Source: Zarea fungicola (taxonomy: Eukaryota > Ascomycota > Sordariomycetes > Hypocreales > Cordycipitaceae). Taken from it: a stretch of DNA of 64,000 nucleotides. Position 1 is the first letter of the stretch, and each line of letters begins with the position of its first letter. A program made the position numbers and the translations under genes. The notes beneath the pieces were generated by a model. The model was not told the origin of the DNA. It saw only the letters and a program-made list of their open reading frames with translations, and did no database searches. The DNA is taken from assembly GCA_900169235.1 (NCBI GenBank), contig FWCC01000068.1:277580-341579 (forward strand). The letters run 5' to 3'. Below, piece after piece: positions 22,491-34,597 of this stretch.

Positions 22491-25280
22491 ATGAGATGGA
22501 AGCTGCTGCTTATCTTGTATTTGTTTTTTGGGCTTGGAAATATGCACATACAAGCGGGTTTCAGATGGTTAACTAACGATTTACATGAAGTATACCTTTT
22601 CGAATTGGATATGTGTTTGTTTTCTTTGGTTAAAATACTAGCTCGTAGTAGGTACTACTTAGCTAGCGATTGGCAAATGTGTACTTTAACTTATTACATA
22701 GATATTCTTTACACCTTATGGCAATGGCTCTGTAGTAAGTCTTTGATGGACCGTGAATCATTACATATGTAAATGGACCGCATGGCTTTTTGTTTTCTAT
22801 CCACAGGTAACTTGGAAACGCCACGACGTGACCTGGTTTCTATCCATGACAGCTCCGACTTGACGAACTGTTACAAGGTTTCCATTTTTCACGAGGTTAG
22901 TTATTAAGCGCGTCACAACACAGGTTTAACTTTCTGAAAAAATTTCACAAACATTGTTCAACAGTACGTCATGAAGTCGGTGGCAGGAAGCCAAAAATAT
23001 AGGCAGTGGGCGCGGTCGCGAGAAGACACATTAAACACACACAGCAAAGCATGGCCGCAGCATGCGACTCAACAAAAAGTACCGACCAGCGGGGACGACA
23101 TGTGTATCCGCAAAGCCATCAAGAGCATGCGGCGAACATCCTTGTCGATAGCTGGGCACGAGGCCGCGATGGGGCCAACCACGAAGCCGCTCTGAACTGC
23201 TAGTGATGCAGAGTGACCATGCTGGCGCGAAACGAGGTCTTTTGTATCGAAGGGATAATTAGGAAATGGATGCCTGCCTGCATATCCATTATTACTTTTT
23301 TCTGTCTCGGGAAGCAGTGTGGGCAGCGGCAGTGTTCTGGCGGTTAGTTACAGCGTCGAGTATCAAACAAGAAAAGGTAGAGTAAAATGAATTGGTACGC
23401 TTATCGAGTACGGCGGTACCATGAGAGAAGTGGCGCGATGGTCGGCTTACTTGTTCGTTCTCTCCCTTCTTTTCGGAGGTTCCAACCGAGCAGTACATAG
23501 GTAGCGCAGGCGAGTAGACACAACTGGATGAAGCGCTTCAAGTACTTAGTCAAGCCTTGCGGGACACCGGATGAACCAAAGAAAAATCAGACCGGCCAGC
23601 GAGGCAGTACCTTGGTTTGGTTGGTGGAACGCCTAATAAGTAAAAGTTTTTTCTTCTTCCCTCGTCATCCCGTCTTTCTTTGCTGCTCGCCGAGTCAGGT
23701 ACTGGTAGCGCACATCAGCTCGGAAAGCGGCTGCAGGATGGGCGGAGACGGAGAGTTGGGTTGGGTTGGTAACTAGTTACTAACTAGTCAACTAAAAGTT
23801 ACGTTAGTTAGTTGGTAGTGAGCGAGGCACTCGAGACATTCCGTTTCCTTGTCCCCCAGAAAAACTCGCCCTCGCATGCCCAAACTTATTCGATGGTCTG
23901 AATGGGATGAAAGCTGCCCTCCCTCCCTCGCCCTCGATCATCCAGTCGTTTGCTTTCTCGATGGGCAGCGACGTCTAAGCCATGGGCCTGAAGCAGTTTT
24001 CCTTGCAGCAGAAAGGGAAAGTCCAGAGCAAGTCAGAATTGGATTGGACAGGTGATGATGCACAGCGTTTGTAATAGTTTGTGGTGTTATTATACGGAGC
24101 AGTGGTCTCGGATGGCTGCAGTTGGAGAGGAGGAGTGGGGAAGAGAGAAGTAAGAAGCTTGCCGTGATGGGGCTGGCAGGTGCTCATGTGCTAGCCCTTT
24201 GGTGTTGAGCAATCCAAATCAGCATCCAAGACGCCAAGTTCCTACTGCAATACAATGCACTCACTCCATTACTGTATGCTGGCTGGGTGGACTGCAGTGC
24301 ATCGCTGCCGAATCTACAGGGCTTCTTCGGGGGGCCACGATGGAAAGTCTCCACCGATCCCGCGTGTGCCCGTCCAAGTCGTGCCAATGTCTACGTAGTG
24401 TCTAGGTACTAATGTTCTGCCTGCCCACTGGCTGCCCACTGGTCGCCCACTAAAAAAAAGTGCCATCCTTCGGCGGCCCCGTTTAGCTGCAGCAAGCCCC
24501 CAGCGCCTGTATTCGCAGCGTTTTCCCCCTAGCGGAGGGGACCTCCAGGGCTGATGTCTCGCTGTCCTGCTGTCGCCTCCCCGCTCAGCCCCCCTTTCAG
24601 ATGGCCTGCGCATTTACATTCCCTGCTCCTCCTCACGACTTGTGGTAGCAGCCTAACATTGAGATGGGGAAGAAATAAAAGGTACCAGAAACTTGGCTGG
24701 GTTATGCTGCGTACTGGAAGTACACTTCCTGACTAACTGGCCAGCCATATACCCAGAGTCTGTTAGTTAGTTCCCACCTATAGAACCCGGGCTTCATTGT
24801 CCCACTTCAGTGGTCACTACCAGGCCTAGCGCTTGCATTCGCGCTGTAATGGGGGCAACTCTCTGCTGGACAGGACAGCCTGCAGCCTGTACAGTCAGCC
24901 TCTGTCCCGCCGTCCCGTCCGTCTCCTCCATTCTCAAACCCCCGACCCTCCGATCCTCTGTTCACTTCATAGCCAGACTATCCTCACGCTCCGCCGTTTC
25001 TCCCCTCCTCCCATATTGGCATCACGTTTCTTGTCTGGTGCAATATTGGTCTCTCAACTGCGAGACCTACTGCTACTATAGAGACTCTGTTGGTTTCACG
25101 CTACTGCATCACCACTCTCTTCTCCGAGATCCCCTCTAAGTTACGCCACCAAACTCTGCTACCAAACGGTCTCGTTGTACGCGCGGTATCCCCAGCCCCG
25201 TCCACCCAGCCGCCGATAACTCTCGCCTTGTTGAAGAAACGTGGATGCACGAGTCTGCCAGACTCACAGACGTGCATACC
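22491..25280. promoter_or_regulatory. Long 5' region of the Cdc4-like gene
   Basis: 2.8 kb without a supportable gene. The modin 3' UTR lies at the left. TTAGTTAGTTGG-type and ACTAGTTACTAACTAGT palindromic stretches occur near 23770-23815. A 3 x 11 bp CTGCCCACTGG array lies at 24421-24451. A strongly CT-rich tract at about 24895-25020 is the likely transcription start zone, leaving a leader of some 250-350 bases. An in-frame ATG at 25245 precedes the chosen start. Confidence 0.5.
24421..24451. repeat. Short tandem repeat CTGCCCACTGG
   Basis: Two perfect 11-bp copies followed by a third imperfect copy (TCGCCCACT). It lies in the long upstream region of the Cdc4-like gene; no function is implied. 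Confidence 0.6.
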
Positions 25281-28200
25281 ATGAGGTCCTCGCCGTCACC
25301 GTCGCTGGCTGGCTCGTCTCGCGTACTCGAGACTCGTCGCCCGCGCAGTGCCCAGACCCAAACTGTCGCCGTCAACATGGTCGAGGCTCCTACCCAGCAG
25401 GGTGCCCGTCACTTTCAGCTCCATGTCAGCGAGTGTGTCGAAACAAAGACTGTCACCACCACGACTCGCCTTACCAGGAAATTTCCGCAGGTTTTTGTGC
25501 GCGATCCTACGCCCTTGTCCAACCTCGACGCCAAAGAGTACCCGCTTGCCATGAAACCCACTCCGCCCGAACTGGCCGGTTTCTCGTTTACATATCCTAC
25601 TCGTGCTGATGAAGAGGTGTATTTTAAAGAGGAGCACAAGGATGAGCATGTCAAGGAAGAAATCGACGACGACGCCCACTTCACAGCCGACCACCCCAGC
25701 GTACGTGGCACCGTGCATCCGCCCTGCAGCCAAGCTGCCTTGTATCCTGTTCCAAGCCCACTAATATGCATATGCCTATAGATTTTACATCGAGCGACGA
25801 ATCAACATACACAGAATGAACTCGAACTGGGCTCCTCAACACCAAAAGAAGCACACCCGCTCCGCCGCTCTAGTCGACATTCCTCAGTCTCACCTACCGA
25901 AGCCCTCAGCCGCCGCACTAGACAGTCTCGACCCTCCCTCGCCGAATCCTCTACATCAGTACCACAGGAATTCAAGCCAACACCGACTCGTCTGACGAGA
26001 TCCTCTGGCCTACAATCCGTTTCCGATAAGCTGCGTCGATCTGTTGCACAGTCCCATCATAGTGCCGCCCGGCGTCAAAACGGCGAGGGTTCCCGCACCG
26101 GTGCTAGTGCTGGCTTCCTTGCCACGCCAGACACCTCTGCAGTCTTGGTATCGCAAGCGCGTACCGCCAAGGGAAAAGCCCGTCAACAGGATGTAGTTCA
26201 AGATTCCCGCGAGACTACACCTACAACGCAGCCTCAATACGATGCTGCCAGTCCTGCGGGAAGCGACGCCCATACTATTTTTAGCAGCAACGTCGCCACG
26301 CCGCCTATAACCGACGCAGATGCTGAACCATTTGGCGATTCCGATGAGTCTCTTCAACGATCAATTCGCCTGCACCAGCGACCAACAATCGACACCGTCG
26401 CCGCTCAAGACGTCAGCTTACCCAGCCCTCGCCTTTCGCCCACCCTCGCTGCTGCAACGCTCGCCGGCGCCGACAATGACCAAGACGCGGACGAGACTTC
26501 AATATTTGATACCTCGAACCATCCTACCTGGCCCGGTACCCAGTCGACAGACGACGTTGGCTCCATGGAACTGGCACCCATGGGTTACCACCATGATGAC
26601 TCCCACGACATCACCCACTCCAAACATCCCTTTGTTGTCGATACGCAAACACTGCTCGAAGCCTTCGACTCCATGAAGACGGAAATGAAGACGTTTATGA
26701 TGTATCAGTTTTTGCGACGCTGCCCCCGACCGACTCTCCGTGTTATAGCAGATACTGTCAACCCTGCCCTCAAATGCGATTTCCTTAAGCAGCTGCCGCT
26801 TGAACTGGGATACCATGTGCTGGCCTACCTTGACTTCCATGACCTGTGTCGTGCCGCTCAGGTTTCGAGACACTGGCGTAATATCGTGGATCGCAATGAA
26901 ACGGGTTGGAAAGAACTCCTTGAATCAGACGGCTTCACGTTGCCACCCGGGGAGCTGAGTAAGGCAATTACCCAAGGATGGGGCTGGCAAGATCCTGTTG
27001 GGCCAACAGGCTATGAGCGCGATCTGAGCATGCAAAGCCGATTGGTGTCTTCTGAACAAGAACTTGTTCGTGCTGTCAAGAATGAACAATCGTCAAAGAC
27101 GCGGGGCTCCAAACGAAAGCGTGCGATTAATGCATATACAGCAGCCGAACGGTCGAAACGCCGAGCATTTTCCAACGACACTGCCATTTCCCGAGATGAA
27201 AAGCTCGAGGTGGATGTCAAGCAGCACAAGTCTGAGGGCCCTGTCTCTGCTGCCAACGCTGCTGCGACGGCTGTACCAGATCCCCAGATTGGACTGCCCA
27301 GCCTTCGACAATTACATCTCTATAAGTCCCTCTACCGTCGCCACCATATGATTCGACAGAGTTGGACTAGTGGAAAAGTGAAGCCTCGTCATGTTGCTTT
27401 TGCAGCCCACCCCAGGCATGTCATTACATGCCTGCAGTTTGACGAAGACAAGATTATTACCGGAAGTGACGATACTCTAATTCACATTTATGACACCAAG
27501 ACGGGCAAACTCCGCAAGAAGCTAGAGGGACATGAAGGCGGCGTGTGGGCTCTCCAGTACGAGGGCAACATTCTGGTATCTGGCTCAACAGATCGATCCG
27601 TCCGAGTTTGGGACATTGAACGCGGCCTCTGTCAACAGGTATTCTACGGGCATACCAGCACTGTCCGCTGTCTTCAAATACTCATGCCAACCGAGGTGAG
27701 CCGCGGCCATGACGGCAGACCTGTTATGCAGCCAGAGAAGCCCTTGATTATTACTGGGTCGAGAGATAGCCAGCTTCGTGTCTGGCGACTTCCCGAAGTT
27801 GGCTCGAGACGCTACATTCAGACTGGGCCACCGGCACAGGAATCCGACTGCCCGTACTTCATTCGGGTTTTGGCAGGCCATACCCACTCTGTACGCGCCA
27901 TCGCTGCGCATGGAGACACTCTTGTGTCAGGCTCCTATGACAGCACTGTGCGAGTGTGGCGCATCAGCACCGGAGAGCCTATTCACATTCTTCACGGACA
28001 TGTGCAAAAGGTCTACTCCGTAGTCTTGGACCACGAGCGTAACCGCTGCATCTCCGGGTCGATGGATTCCCTTGTCAAGATTTGGGATCTGGAGACAGGA
28101 GCGTGCTTATACTCGCTAGAAGGGCACAGCATGCTCGTCGGACTCCTCGATTTACGTGATGAGCGCCTCGTCTCTGCTGCTGCAGACTCGACGCTGCGTA

Positions 28201-28609
28201 TTTGGGATCCGGAAAATGGCAAATGCCGACACACCCTGATGGCCCATACTGGAGCCATAACCTGTTTCCAGCATGATGGCCGAAAGGTCATTAGCGGCAG
28301 TGAGAAGACGGTCAAAATGTGGGATATTCGCAGCGGGGAGTGGGTGCAAGATCTGCTGACAGACTTGCGAGGCGTCTGGCAAGTCAAGTTTGACGAGCGA
28401 CGATGCGTGGCCGCTGTCCAGCGCGGCGATCTAACATATGTCGAGGTATGTGCAACCAGTTGAAGCATCAATTTTTCACTATGCTAACTCACTTTTTACA
28501 GATTCTCGACTTTGGTGCTGTTCGCGACGGCTGTCCTCCGGAGCAGCTTGGCAAGCGAGTCTTGCTCAACGAACCCGAGGTGCGAGCCATGATTGAGGAA
28601 GAAGCTTGA
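25281..28609 (+). CDS. cdc4: F-box/WD40 protein, Cdc4/Fbw7-like SCF ubiquitin-ligase receptor
   Basis: Exons 25281-25700, 25782-28445 and 28502-28609, 1063 aa. Both introns are phase 0 (GTACGT..TAG, GTATGT..CAG). The N-terminal half is long, Ser/Thr/Pro-rich and probably disordered. The F-box starts near residue 474 with FLKQLPLELGYHVLAYLDFH and WRNIVDRNETGWKELLESDG; it binds Skp1. At least seven WD40 blades run from about residue 684 (CLQFDEDKIITGSDDTLIHI) to about 1030. The family recruits phosphorylated substrates such as CDK inhibitors to the SCF complex in the nucleus. Met30/SconB-type receptors are the main alternative, but the large N-terminus and the blade insertion before VLAGHTHSVRAI resemble Cdc4. 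An in-frame ATG at 25245 would add 12 aa; the ATG at 25281 has the better context (A at -3). Confidence 0.9.
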
Positions 28610-29597
28610 TCTTCATTCACTGCACTCCTCTACACACACATATATATACATATATATACATGACAGAAAAGTGGAATTCTTGCGCATCGGGAAGCAAAGT
28701 CGCAACATTTACAACATGATGACTCGAAAATACATGTTCCAGTTCGGACCGGCACGAATCTTTTGTTGATGCGTTTTATATACGAAAAAAGACACAGCGT
28801 TTATTACTCGACTCCTTTCACAATTTATGAGACAACTTTTATTTTCTTCCCCCTCTCTTCTCAATAGTTGCATATTTGTTGTACTTGCATCCAACAAAAC
28901 CAAAAGTATGCATGACGCCCCCCCCCCCTTTTTTTTCCTTCCCCCCTCCAGGGAAGTTGGCGTTTGTTTTATACCAGAAGCTTCTGTAAAGCTTTTTCTT
29001 ATGACTGCAGTGCAATTCCTTTTTTCTTCTTCTTTTGCTGCATTTCGGGGGGTGGAGAAGGGAGCACATTATTATATGAAAGAATGACAAAAAAAGTATT
29101 GGTACATAACTCGCTTTCCTTGTGTTTAGGAGAGACAGATATCAAAGCATGTTTAATATTCCTTGCCTCAGATTACGCTTCTTTTCAATTGAGTCTATCT
29201 TTTGTGGTTTTGTTGTCCATTTTCTCATTTCTCGAATCGATTCCGTGTGGAAGCTGGCGCGGGATTTGATAACCAGCGCATTGGCTGAGCTACAGTTGGT
29301 CATTTAACCATTCAACAGGTGATACTTGGAGATGAAAAATGAAAAAGAAAAGGCCGAAGCTGACATTTCTGCAAGGCATACGTACAGAGTAAAACAGGAG
29401 AAGCAATAAAACGATAAATACACTAACTGCATAATATCTGTGCGTGATAACCAGGCATGTTTTCATTGAACGACACCAACTCACGCCTTCTTCCAAACCA
29501 CAATGTTTACATCACTACCCGCATCATAATACATTTCTCGTTTACGCTTTGGAAAGGGGAAAATCTGCCGCCCAAAAGGCACTATTTCCTCTCCGTG
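28610..29597. other. 3'-3' spacer with simple-sequence tracts
   Basis: Spacer between the convergent Cdc4-like and WD40 genes. It contains a CA/TA microsatellite at 28631-28662 and a C-run next to a T-run near 28919-28937. No gene seen. Confidence 0.6.
28631..28662. repeat. CA/TA dinucleotide microsatellite
   Basis: ACACACA followed by two TATATATACA blocks just after the Cdc4-like stop codon. It is likely to vary in length between strains. Confidence 0.8.
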
Positions 29598-31914
29598 TTA
29601 ATACTCCAATTCCCACACGTCAATCCCCGCCTGATGCACCTTGGGCCCAACGCAAGATGTAGCCTTGCCGAGCGCCACATATCGACCATCCGCACTAAAC
29701 GCAGCCGACGTGAGAAAGCCCCGACTGAAGCGCACCGTGAACAGCACCTTGCCCGAGTGGGCATCACTTACATCGGCTCCATCTTCGGTGCGGCATAGCA
29801 AGAAGCGACAGTCGGGTGACAGCGCAACTGGCCACCCCTCGCGCGCCGCGGCACCGCGACGGGACCCAAGCGTATATGAGTCGACGGCGCCCGTGGTGTG
29901 GTCCCAGCGATACACAACGTCGCCCCAGACCGACACAATGACATTGCTGTCCGGCGCGACACCGAGCAGACACGGCTTCTTGGACGACCCCGTATCGAGC
30001 TTGGCAAGGGACTCCATGCTAAACGGGTCCGTGAGGCGAATGGTGCCATCGCGCGAGGCCGATACGAGGGCGTGCGAGTCGTGCGTAAACACAGCGAGGC
30101 TTACTTCGTCTGTGTGGCTTGTGATGATGCCCTCATTGGGGCGCATGCCAAACTGGTGCGCAGCGTCGAGAAAGGAGATGCGGTGCCGGTTGTTTGTCAC
30201 GGCTAGGCGCTGCCCATTGGGTGAGAAGCAGAGAGGCCTGATCCCCCACATGCGCAGTTTTTGAAATTTCTTGCTCGTCGCGTAGTCGCCGATGCAGAGA
30301 ATCGGCTTGCGGAAATCGCTGCCGTCGTGCTGCCATAGCGAGGCGGCAACGTTGCCCCCACCAACTTCGTCTTCGATGGTGTAGGCCCAGGATGTAGAGC
30401 CGGAGCCTTCTGGCGCAAACGTCATGTAGCCGCCAGTGTAGGGGGTGGTGAATTGGGAAGTACCGTGCAGGGAGAAGAACTTGGTCGGACTACTCATGGT
30501 GTTGGCGGCAACGTAGAGCTCGCCGGAGGTTTTGGTGACAATGGCGATTGTGAATATTTCGCCGTATATGGTTGGTTTGCGGGACAAGTGGCGCATGGAT
30601 AGCGTGGATGGTGCGGGATGCTGGATACGCACAGAATTATATGCTGGGGATTGTTGGCTGGTGAGGAGATTTTGCTGTAGTAAAGGTTGTACTTGGCCGT
30701 TGTTGGTCAGAGGCAAGTCTGAGCGGGGATCCAAGGAGTAGCTTCTATGCGTCAGAGTCAGAGAGATAGTTGCTAGGATTTGGTGTAATATGCAGGCGAT
30801 TTCTTACTGTGAAAGTAGAGCTTCAGCACCGGAATCTGCTATCGGAGGAACAAGAAGCGAGTTAGAGCCTTGCTCCATATGGCCCTGCAGTCGGTCAAGA
30901 AGATGTGATACAGATGGAATCACAGCTGGTGTTTCAATTCGATCGTTAAAATTCAAGTTACCAAGCCGTAGCCGAAGGCTCAATATGGACTCTAGGAGCT
31001 GCGATGCCTGGTAAGCTGGCAGCTCTGTTGTCTCTACTTGCGTCGAAGCAGGCTGCAGTGATGGCCCTCTACGATGTGTGCATTAGTTTGGAGGCATTAT
31101 AGGCCGCAGGAAATGCTTTGATATAATAATATTACTTACAGCACCAATGCATCCAAGCCAAGATTAAGTGCTGCCGTGGAGATGGCCGCCGCCTCTGTCA
31201 CCTTGCTCAGGTGAACGGCGAGTTCAACCCCGGTCAGACATACTTGTCCATGCAGGGCATGTGAGCTGTTCGACGCCGTTTCCAGTATATTCATGACGTC
31301 GAAAACAAGTCGCCCTGCGTGATTAACAACAGCGATTAAGCAATGGAGTAGCGACGGCGGCAGGCTGCCTATTGTGGCGGCACCTAAACCAACATTGCGA
31401 ATGTACAGGCGTGTTACTGTCTGGATGCTCACCAACTCGCGAGATAGCGGAACAATACTCGCACGTTGGTCTGCATGCGCTAACAGATATACCCGGAGAT
31501 CATTATTGGCGGCGGCAGCGGTAGCATGTAGCGACGAGCATAGTGAACCTAGTTCACGCTCTGGGTGCGCTTGCTGGCTGGGATGCTGCGGTGGCTCAGC
31601 TTCGTCTGTGCTCACACCAGCCCTTTCTTCGCCGGATCCATTTAATGAGTTGCTACCATTTGAAAAGTTCTCTGGCGTAGCTTGCACTACGATTGAAGAG
31701 GGCATGTTGAGTTGGCCTCGTGAATGGCGGCTTGAGAGCGCCGACTCGGCAGCCGAGATGGACGCCACGTCTTCCACCCCCGCAGCGCTCGTTGTTGACA
31801 GCTCCCGGAAAAGCACCGCTGATTAAACAGGGGAGAGGGCTATTATCTGATTAACGTATAATCACAGATACTAGGACAATAAAAGTATGGGGAGAAGGGA
31901 AGTCCGTCTTGCAT
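29598..31914 (-). CDS. WD40-repeat protein with an uncharacterised helical N-terminus
   Basis: Minus-strand exons 31914-31872, 31818-31140, 31068-30808 and 30744-29598, 709 aa. The junctions give ...YCPTVLFRELSTT, ...DALVLGPSLQPAS and ...ALLSQSYSLDPRS in frame. Exon 1 is only 43 nt and is the least certain part. Residues about 90-330 are helix-forming and leucine-rich (LHCLIAVVNHAGRLVFDVMN) and match no domain I know; the general look recalls N-terminal helical domains of fungal STAND/incompatibility proteins, without support beyond composition. The C-terminal 380 aa form a degenerate beta-propeller with WD-like strands such as MWGIRPLCFSPNGQRLAVTN and SLAVFTHDSHALVSASRDGT, ending IDVWELEY. 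Function unknown. Divergent from a flavoprotein gene. Confidence 0.75.
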
Positions 31915-33097
31915 GGTTCCACAGTGAGACAGGGAGATGATCTTCTACCCGATGTAATAAATGACAAAGCGGTTGTTAGCCAGACTGGACTCTGCGGTGG
32001 CTTGAAGTTGGAGTTTCGTTAAACTGGATCCAACGTAAACTAGCGTTTGAAAATAGCCCAATTCTTTTGATGTTGGTTCACAGGCGATTCAGTGTTGACT
32101 TGGTTTGGTTTGCTGTTCCTTGTCTCTAAAGCTGAGCGATTGAAGAGGGCACGAAATGTGATGAGACTTTTCTTCTCGCCTGCTTAAAATAAATAATATT
32201 TAGACTCTATTTGTCTCATCAGCCTGAGACTCTCCAGTGCCAGCCATGAAACAATGTGGGGTATTATTACTGTTGGATCCTTCAGCCTGGTTTGGGATCT
32301 GTCAGACGAGGCCTGCGCAAGATGGCTGCCGAGTAGCTAACAAGACATTCATTCCACTGTTCATATGGCAGTTTCCTTGTTCCGTGCTTCCATGCGAAAT
32401 AAGATGTTATTGACATGTGCCGTTGCGTTGAGAACGATTGCTGCGGTCCCTCCTGTGTCGACTCTGCAAGACAGCTAGAATGCATCTTCCAGGCCGGACC
32501 TGACCTGCCTTCTCCATGGACACCAAACAGATGTGTTCTCTAATCTGGTTACTAAACCAACTAACATAGTTACGCAGTCAGGTTCCGGGAGCTTGGGCGG
32601 CAAACGCCACTTGCTGCCGTCGCCGTTGGACAAAGCTGTACTTGGTATAGTCATTACTAAGTTAGTTTAATAAACTTTACAAGGGCTGCACCTGGACAAG
32701 CCGACATGGGGGCAAAAACGTGTGGCCCTTGTGCGTCCAGATCTGTAGGCCATTCGCGCGGGCCGACTAATAACTGCTGATAAGCAGGAAACCAGCCCGA
32801 TTCTGGAATATATTGGCAACGCCCCAACCAAATTCTGCCCCGTCCTGTGTCTGCAGGAGTGGCCAAAGTTGCTTGTCAAAATCTCAACAACGCCCCCTGA
32901 TTAGGCTTTTTCTCCCGTCGGTCGGTTTAACAACAACGCCGCCCCCGAGGCACATGTTCACGGTAAAATGGGTCCCGTGTCTCAATAAGTAAATCAAGCT
33001 GATTTTCGGCAGCTCTGCGCAGGAATATGAATACGAACCCATTTACAACAGCACCGTACCTCTAAACCAGCAAATACACTTTGCTATTTACAGAGGC
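31915..33097. promoter_or_regulatory. Divergent intergenic region (WD40 gene / flavoprotein gene)
   Basis: 1.2 kb with no recognisable gene. The short minus frames near 32282-32879 overlap each other and look accidental. The two ends must contain the two promoters. Confidence 0.5.
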
Positions 33098-34597
33098 ATG
33101 GAGAAGCAGCATCAGCATGCGCTGTACGAATCAGCAGCATCCACCGAGCAAAAGACTCGAGTTGCCATCATCGGCTCTGGTCTGGCTGGTCTCGCCACCG
33201 CACATCTCCTCCAAAACGATGACCAGGAACGATTTGAGGTTTCTCTTTTCGAGCAGGGAGAGTCGATATCGCTCGATGCCGCGTCGGTAACGCTGAAGAA
33301 TACAACGACTGGAGTTACAGAGCGTGTCAATATCCCACAGCGCAGTGTCAATCGAGGCTACTACCCAAATCTTGGCCGAATGTACGACTACCTGCGCGTA
33401 CCAATGCGCCGCGTACGATTCACCTTTATTTTTGCCGAGATTCAGTCAAAAGAGGCAAGGGAGATGAACACGAGTCTACTTGAGCCACAGAACACAGATG
33501 CGATGGCAGGCGCATACTTGGTCTTTGAAAATCTCTACAAGTATTTGTCTTCGCCCCGCTTCAATGGCAACTGGGTGCAACAGCTGTGGCAGATGATCTT
33601 TCTTACTGCCTCGTACATCTGGCTTCTGGTGGCTTGCCACCTGTTCGAACCCCGTGCAACCACGACCACGGCCTCGACAAAGACGAGCACGAATGGGTCC
33701 GAATCGCTATATTCTTACTTGCGGCGAATGCGAGTACCGCGCCAATTTGTCGACCAGCACCTATTGCCCGTACTCGGCGCTGTATGCACCTGCTCCCACG
33801 AGGAGCTCTCCAACTTTCCCGCAAGCGACATTGTCAACTTCATGAAGAAGTCGGCCCTACGAAAGACGTACGTGACCGATGGAGTGCATGAGGTGCAGTC
33901 AAGGTTGTTGCACGGAATCACCGACGTCCGCCTCCAGACACGGGTCAACAAGGTGGACAAGGTCGATGGTGGTCTGTTGGTGAAATCGGAACTCTTGAAA
34001 GACGGGACGTTTTCAGAGGAAATGTTCGACCGGGTGGTGCTCGCCGTAACGCCCAACGTCGTCGCCCGCATCTTCAAACCAGCCAGCCGCGCGCTGGGGT
34101 TGGTTCCCACCGCTCCCATTACTGCCTCCATCATCGACCCATCACCCTCTGCAAAGCAAATCTCGGTAGAGGAGAAGGGCACGGTGCCTTCCGGAAAACT
34201 ATTTTCGCAGAATGACGATGCGCAAATCATAGCGTTAAGGACGGGCTTCGCCGGCGCCGATGTGCAAACGGAGGCGTGGCACTACCTGCCTAGCGGCGCG
34301 ATTAGCACCACTAGTATCTTGCCACATTCGTCAGGTGCGGGCAAGATACTTCACGCGGCGCAATTCACGCGGACGTTGCGAACGGTGGAGAGCAGAATGG
34401 CGGTGCAGCAGGTCTTGCGCGAAGGCAAATCTATTGGAGGCGGCAGCGAGATCACGGGCGATGATTGTTGGGTTAGCGGACAGGACAACGTCTGGGTTGC
34501 GGGATCCTGGTGCTGGGACGGCATGGTTCTTCTTGAAGGCTGCGCCGTGTCGGCCATGAGGGTAGCTGACGAGTTTGGTGTCAAGATTCCGTGGTGA
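33098..34597 (+). CDS. FAD/NAD(P)-binding amine-oxidase-like flavoprotein
   Basis: Intronless, 499 aa. The N-terminal Rossmann fold carries VAIIGSGLAGLATAHLL (residues about 23-39), followed by the ribose-binding acidic residue in VSLFEQGES. The motif NRGYYPNLGRMYDYL and the C-terminal VWVAGSWCWDGMVLLEGCAV, which replaces the usual FAGE flavin motif, resemble the predicted NAD/FAD-binding proteins of the COG2907 type rather than classical monoamine oxidases. A hydrophobic stretch, MIFLTASYIWLLVACHLF (about residues 168-185), may be a membrane segment. The reaction and substrate are not known; an oxidase or desaturase acting on a lipid-like or amine substrate is possible. The start is supported by MEKQHQH directly before the Rossmann strand and by a stop upstream. 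Confidence 0.8.
   Translation: MEKQHQHALYESAASTEQKTRVAIIGSGLAGLATAHLLQNDDQERFEVSLFEQGESISLDAASVTLKNTTTGVTERVNIPQRSVNRGYYPNLGRMYDYLRVPMRRVRFTFIFAEIQSKEAREMNTSLLEPQNTDAMAGAYLVFENLYKYLSSPRFNGNWVQQLWQMIFLTASYIWLLVACHLFEPRATTTTASTKTSTNGSESLYSYLRRMRVPRQFVDQHLLPVLGAVCTCSHEELSNFPASDIVNFMKKSALRKTYVTDGVHEVQSRLLHGITDVRLQTRVNKVDKVDGGLLVKSELLKDGTFSEEMFDRVVLAVTPNVVARIFKPASRALGLVPTAPITASIIDPSPSAKQISVEEKGTVPSGKLFSQNDDAQIIALRTGFAGADVQTEAWHYLPSGAISTTSILPHSSGAGKILHAAQFTRTLRTVESRMAVQQVLREGKSIGGGSEITGDDCWVSGQDNVWVAGSWCWDGMVLLEGCAVSAMRVADEFGVKIPW

Noticed and set aside
33640..33665. TTCGAACCCC sequence resembling a tRNA T-loop
   Set aside because: It lies within the coding frame of the flavoprotein and no anticodon or acceptor stem can be folded around it.
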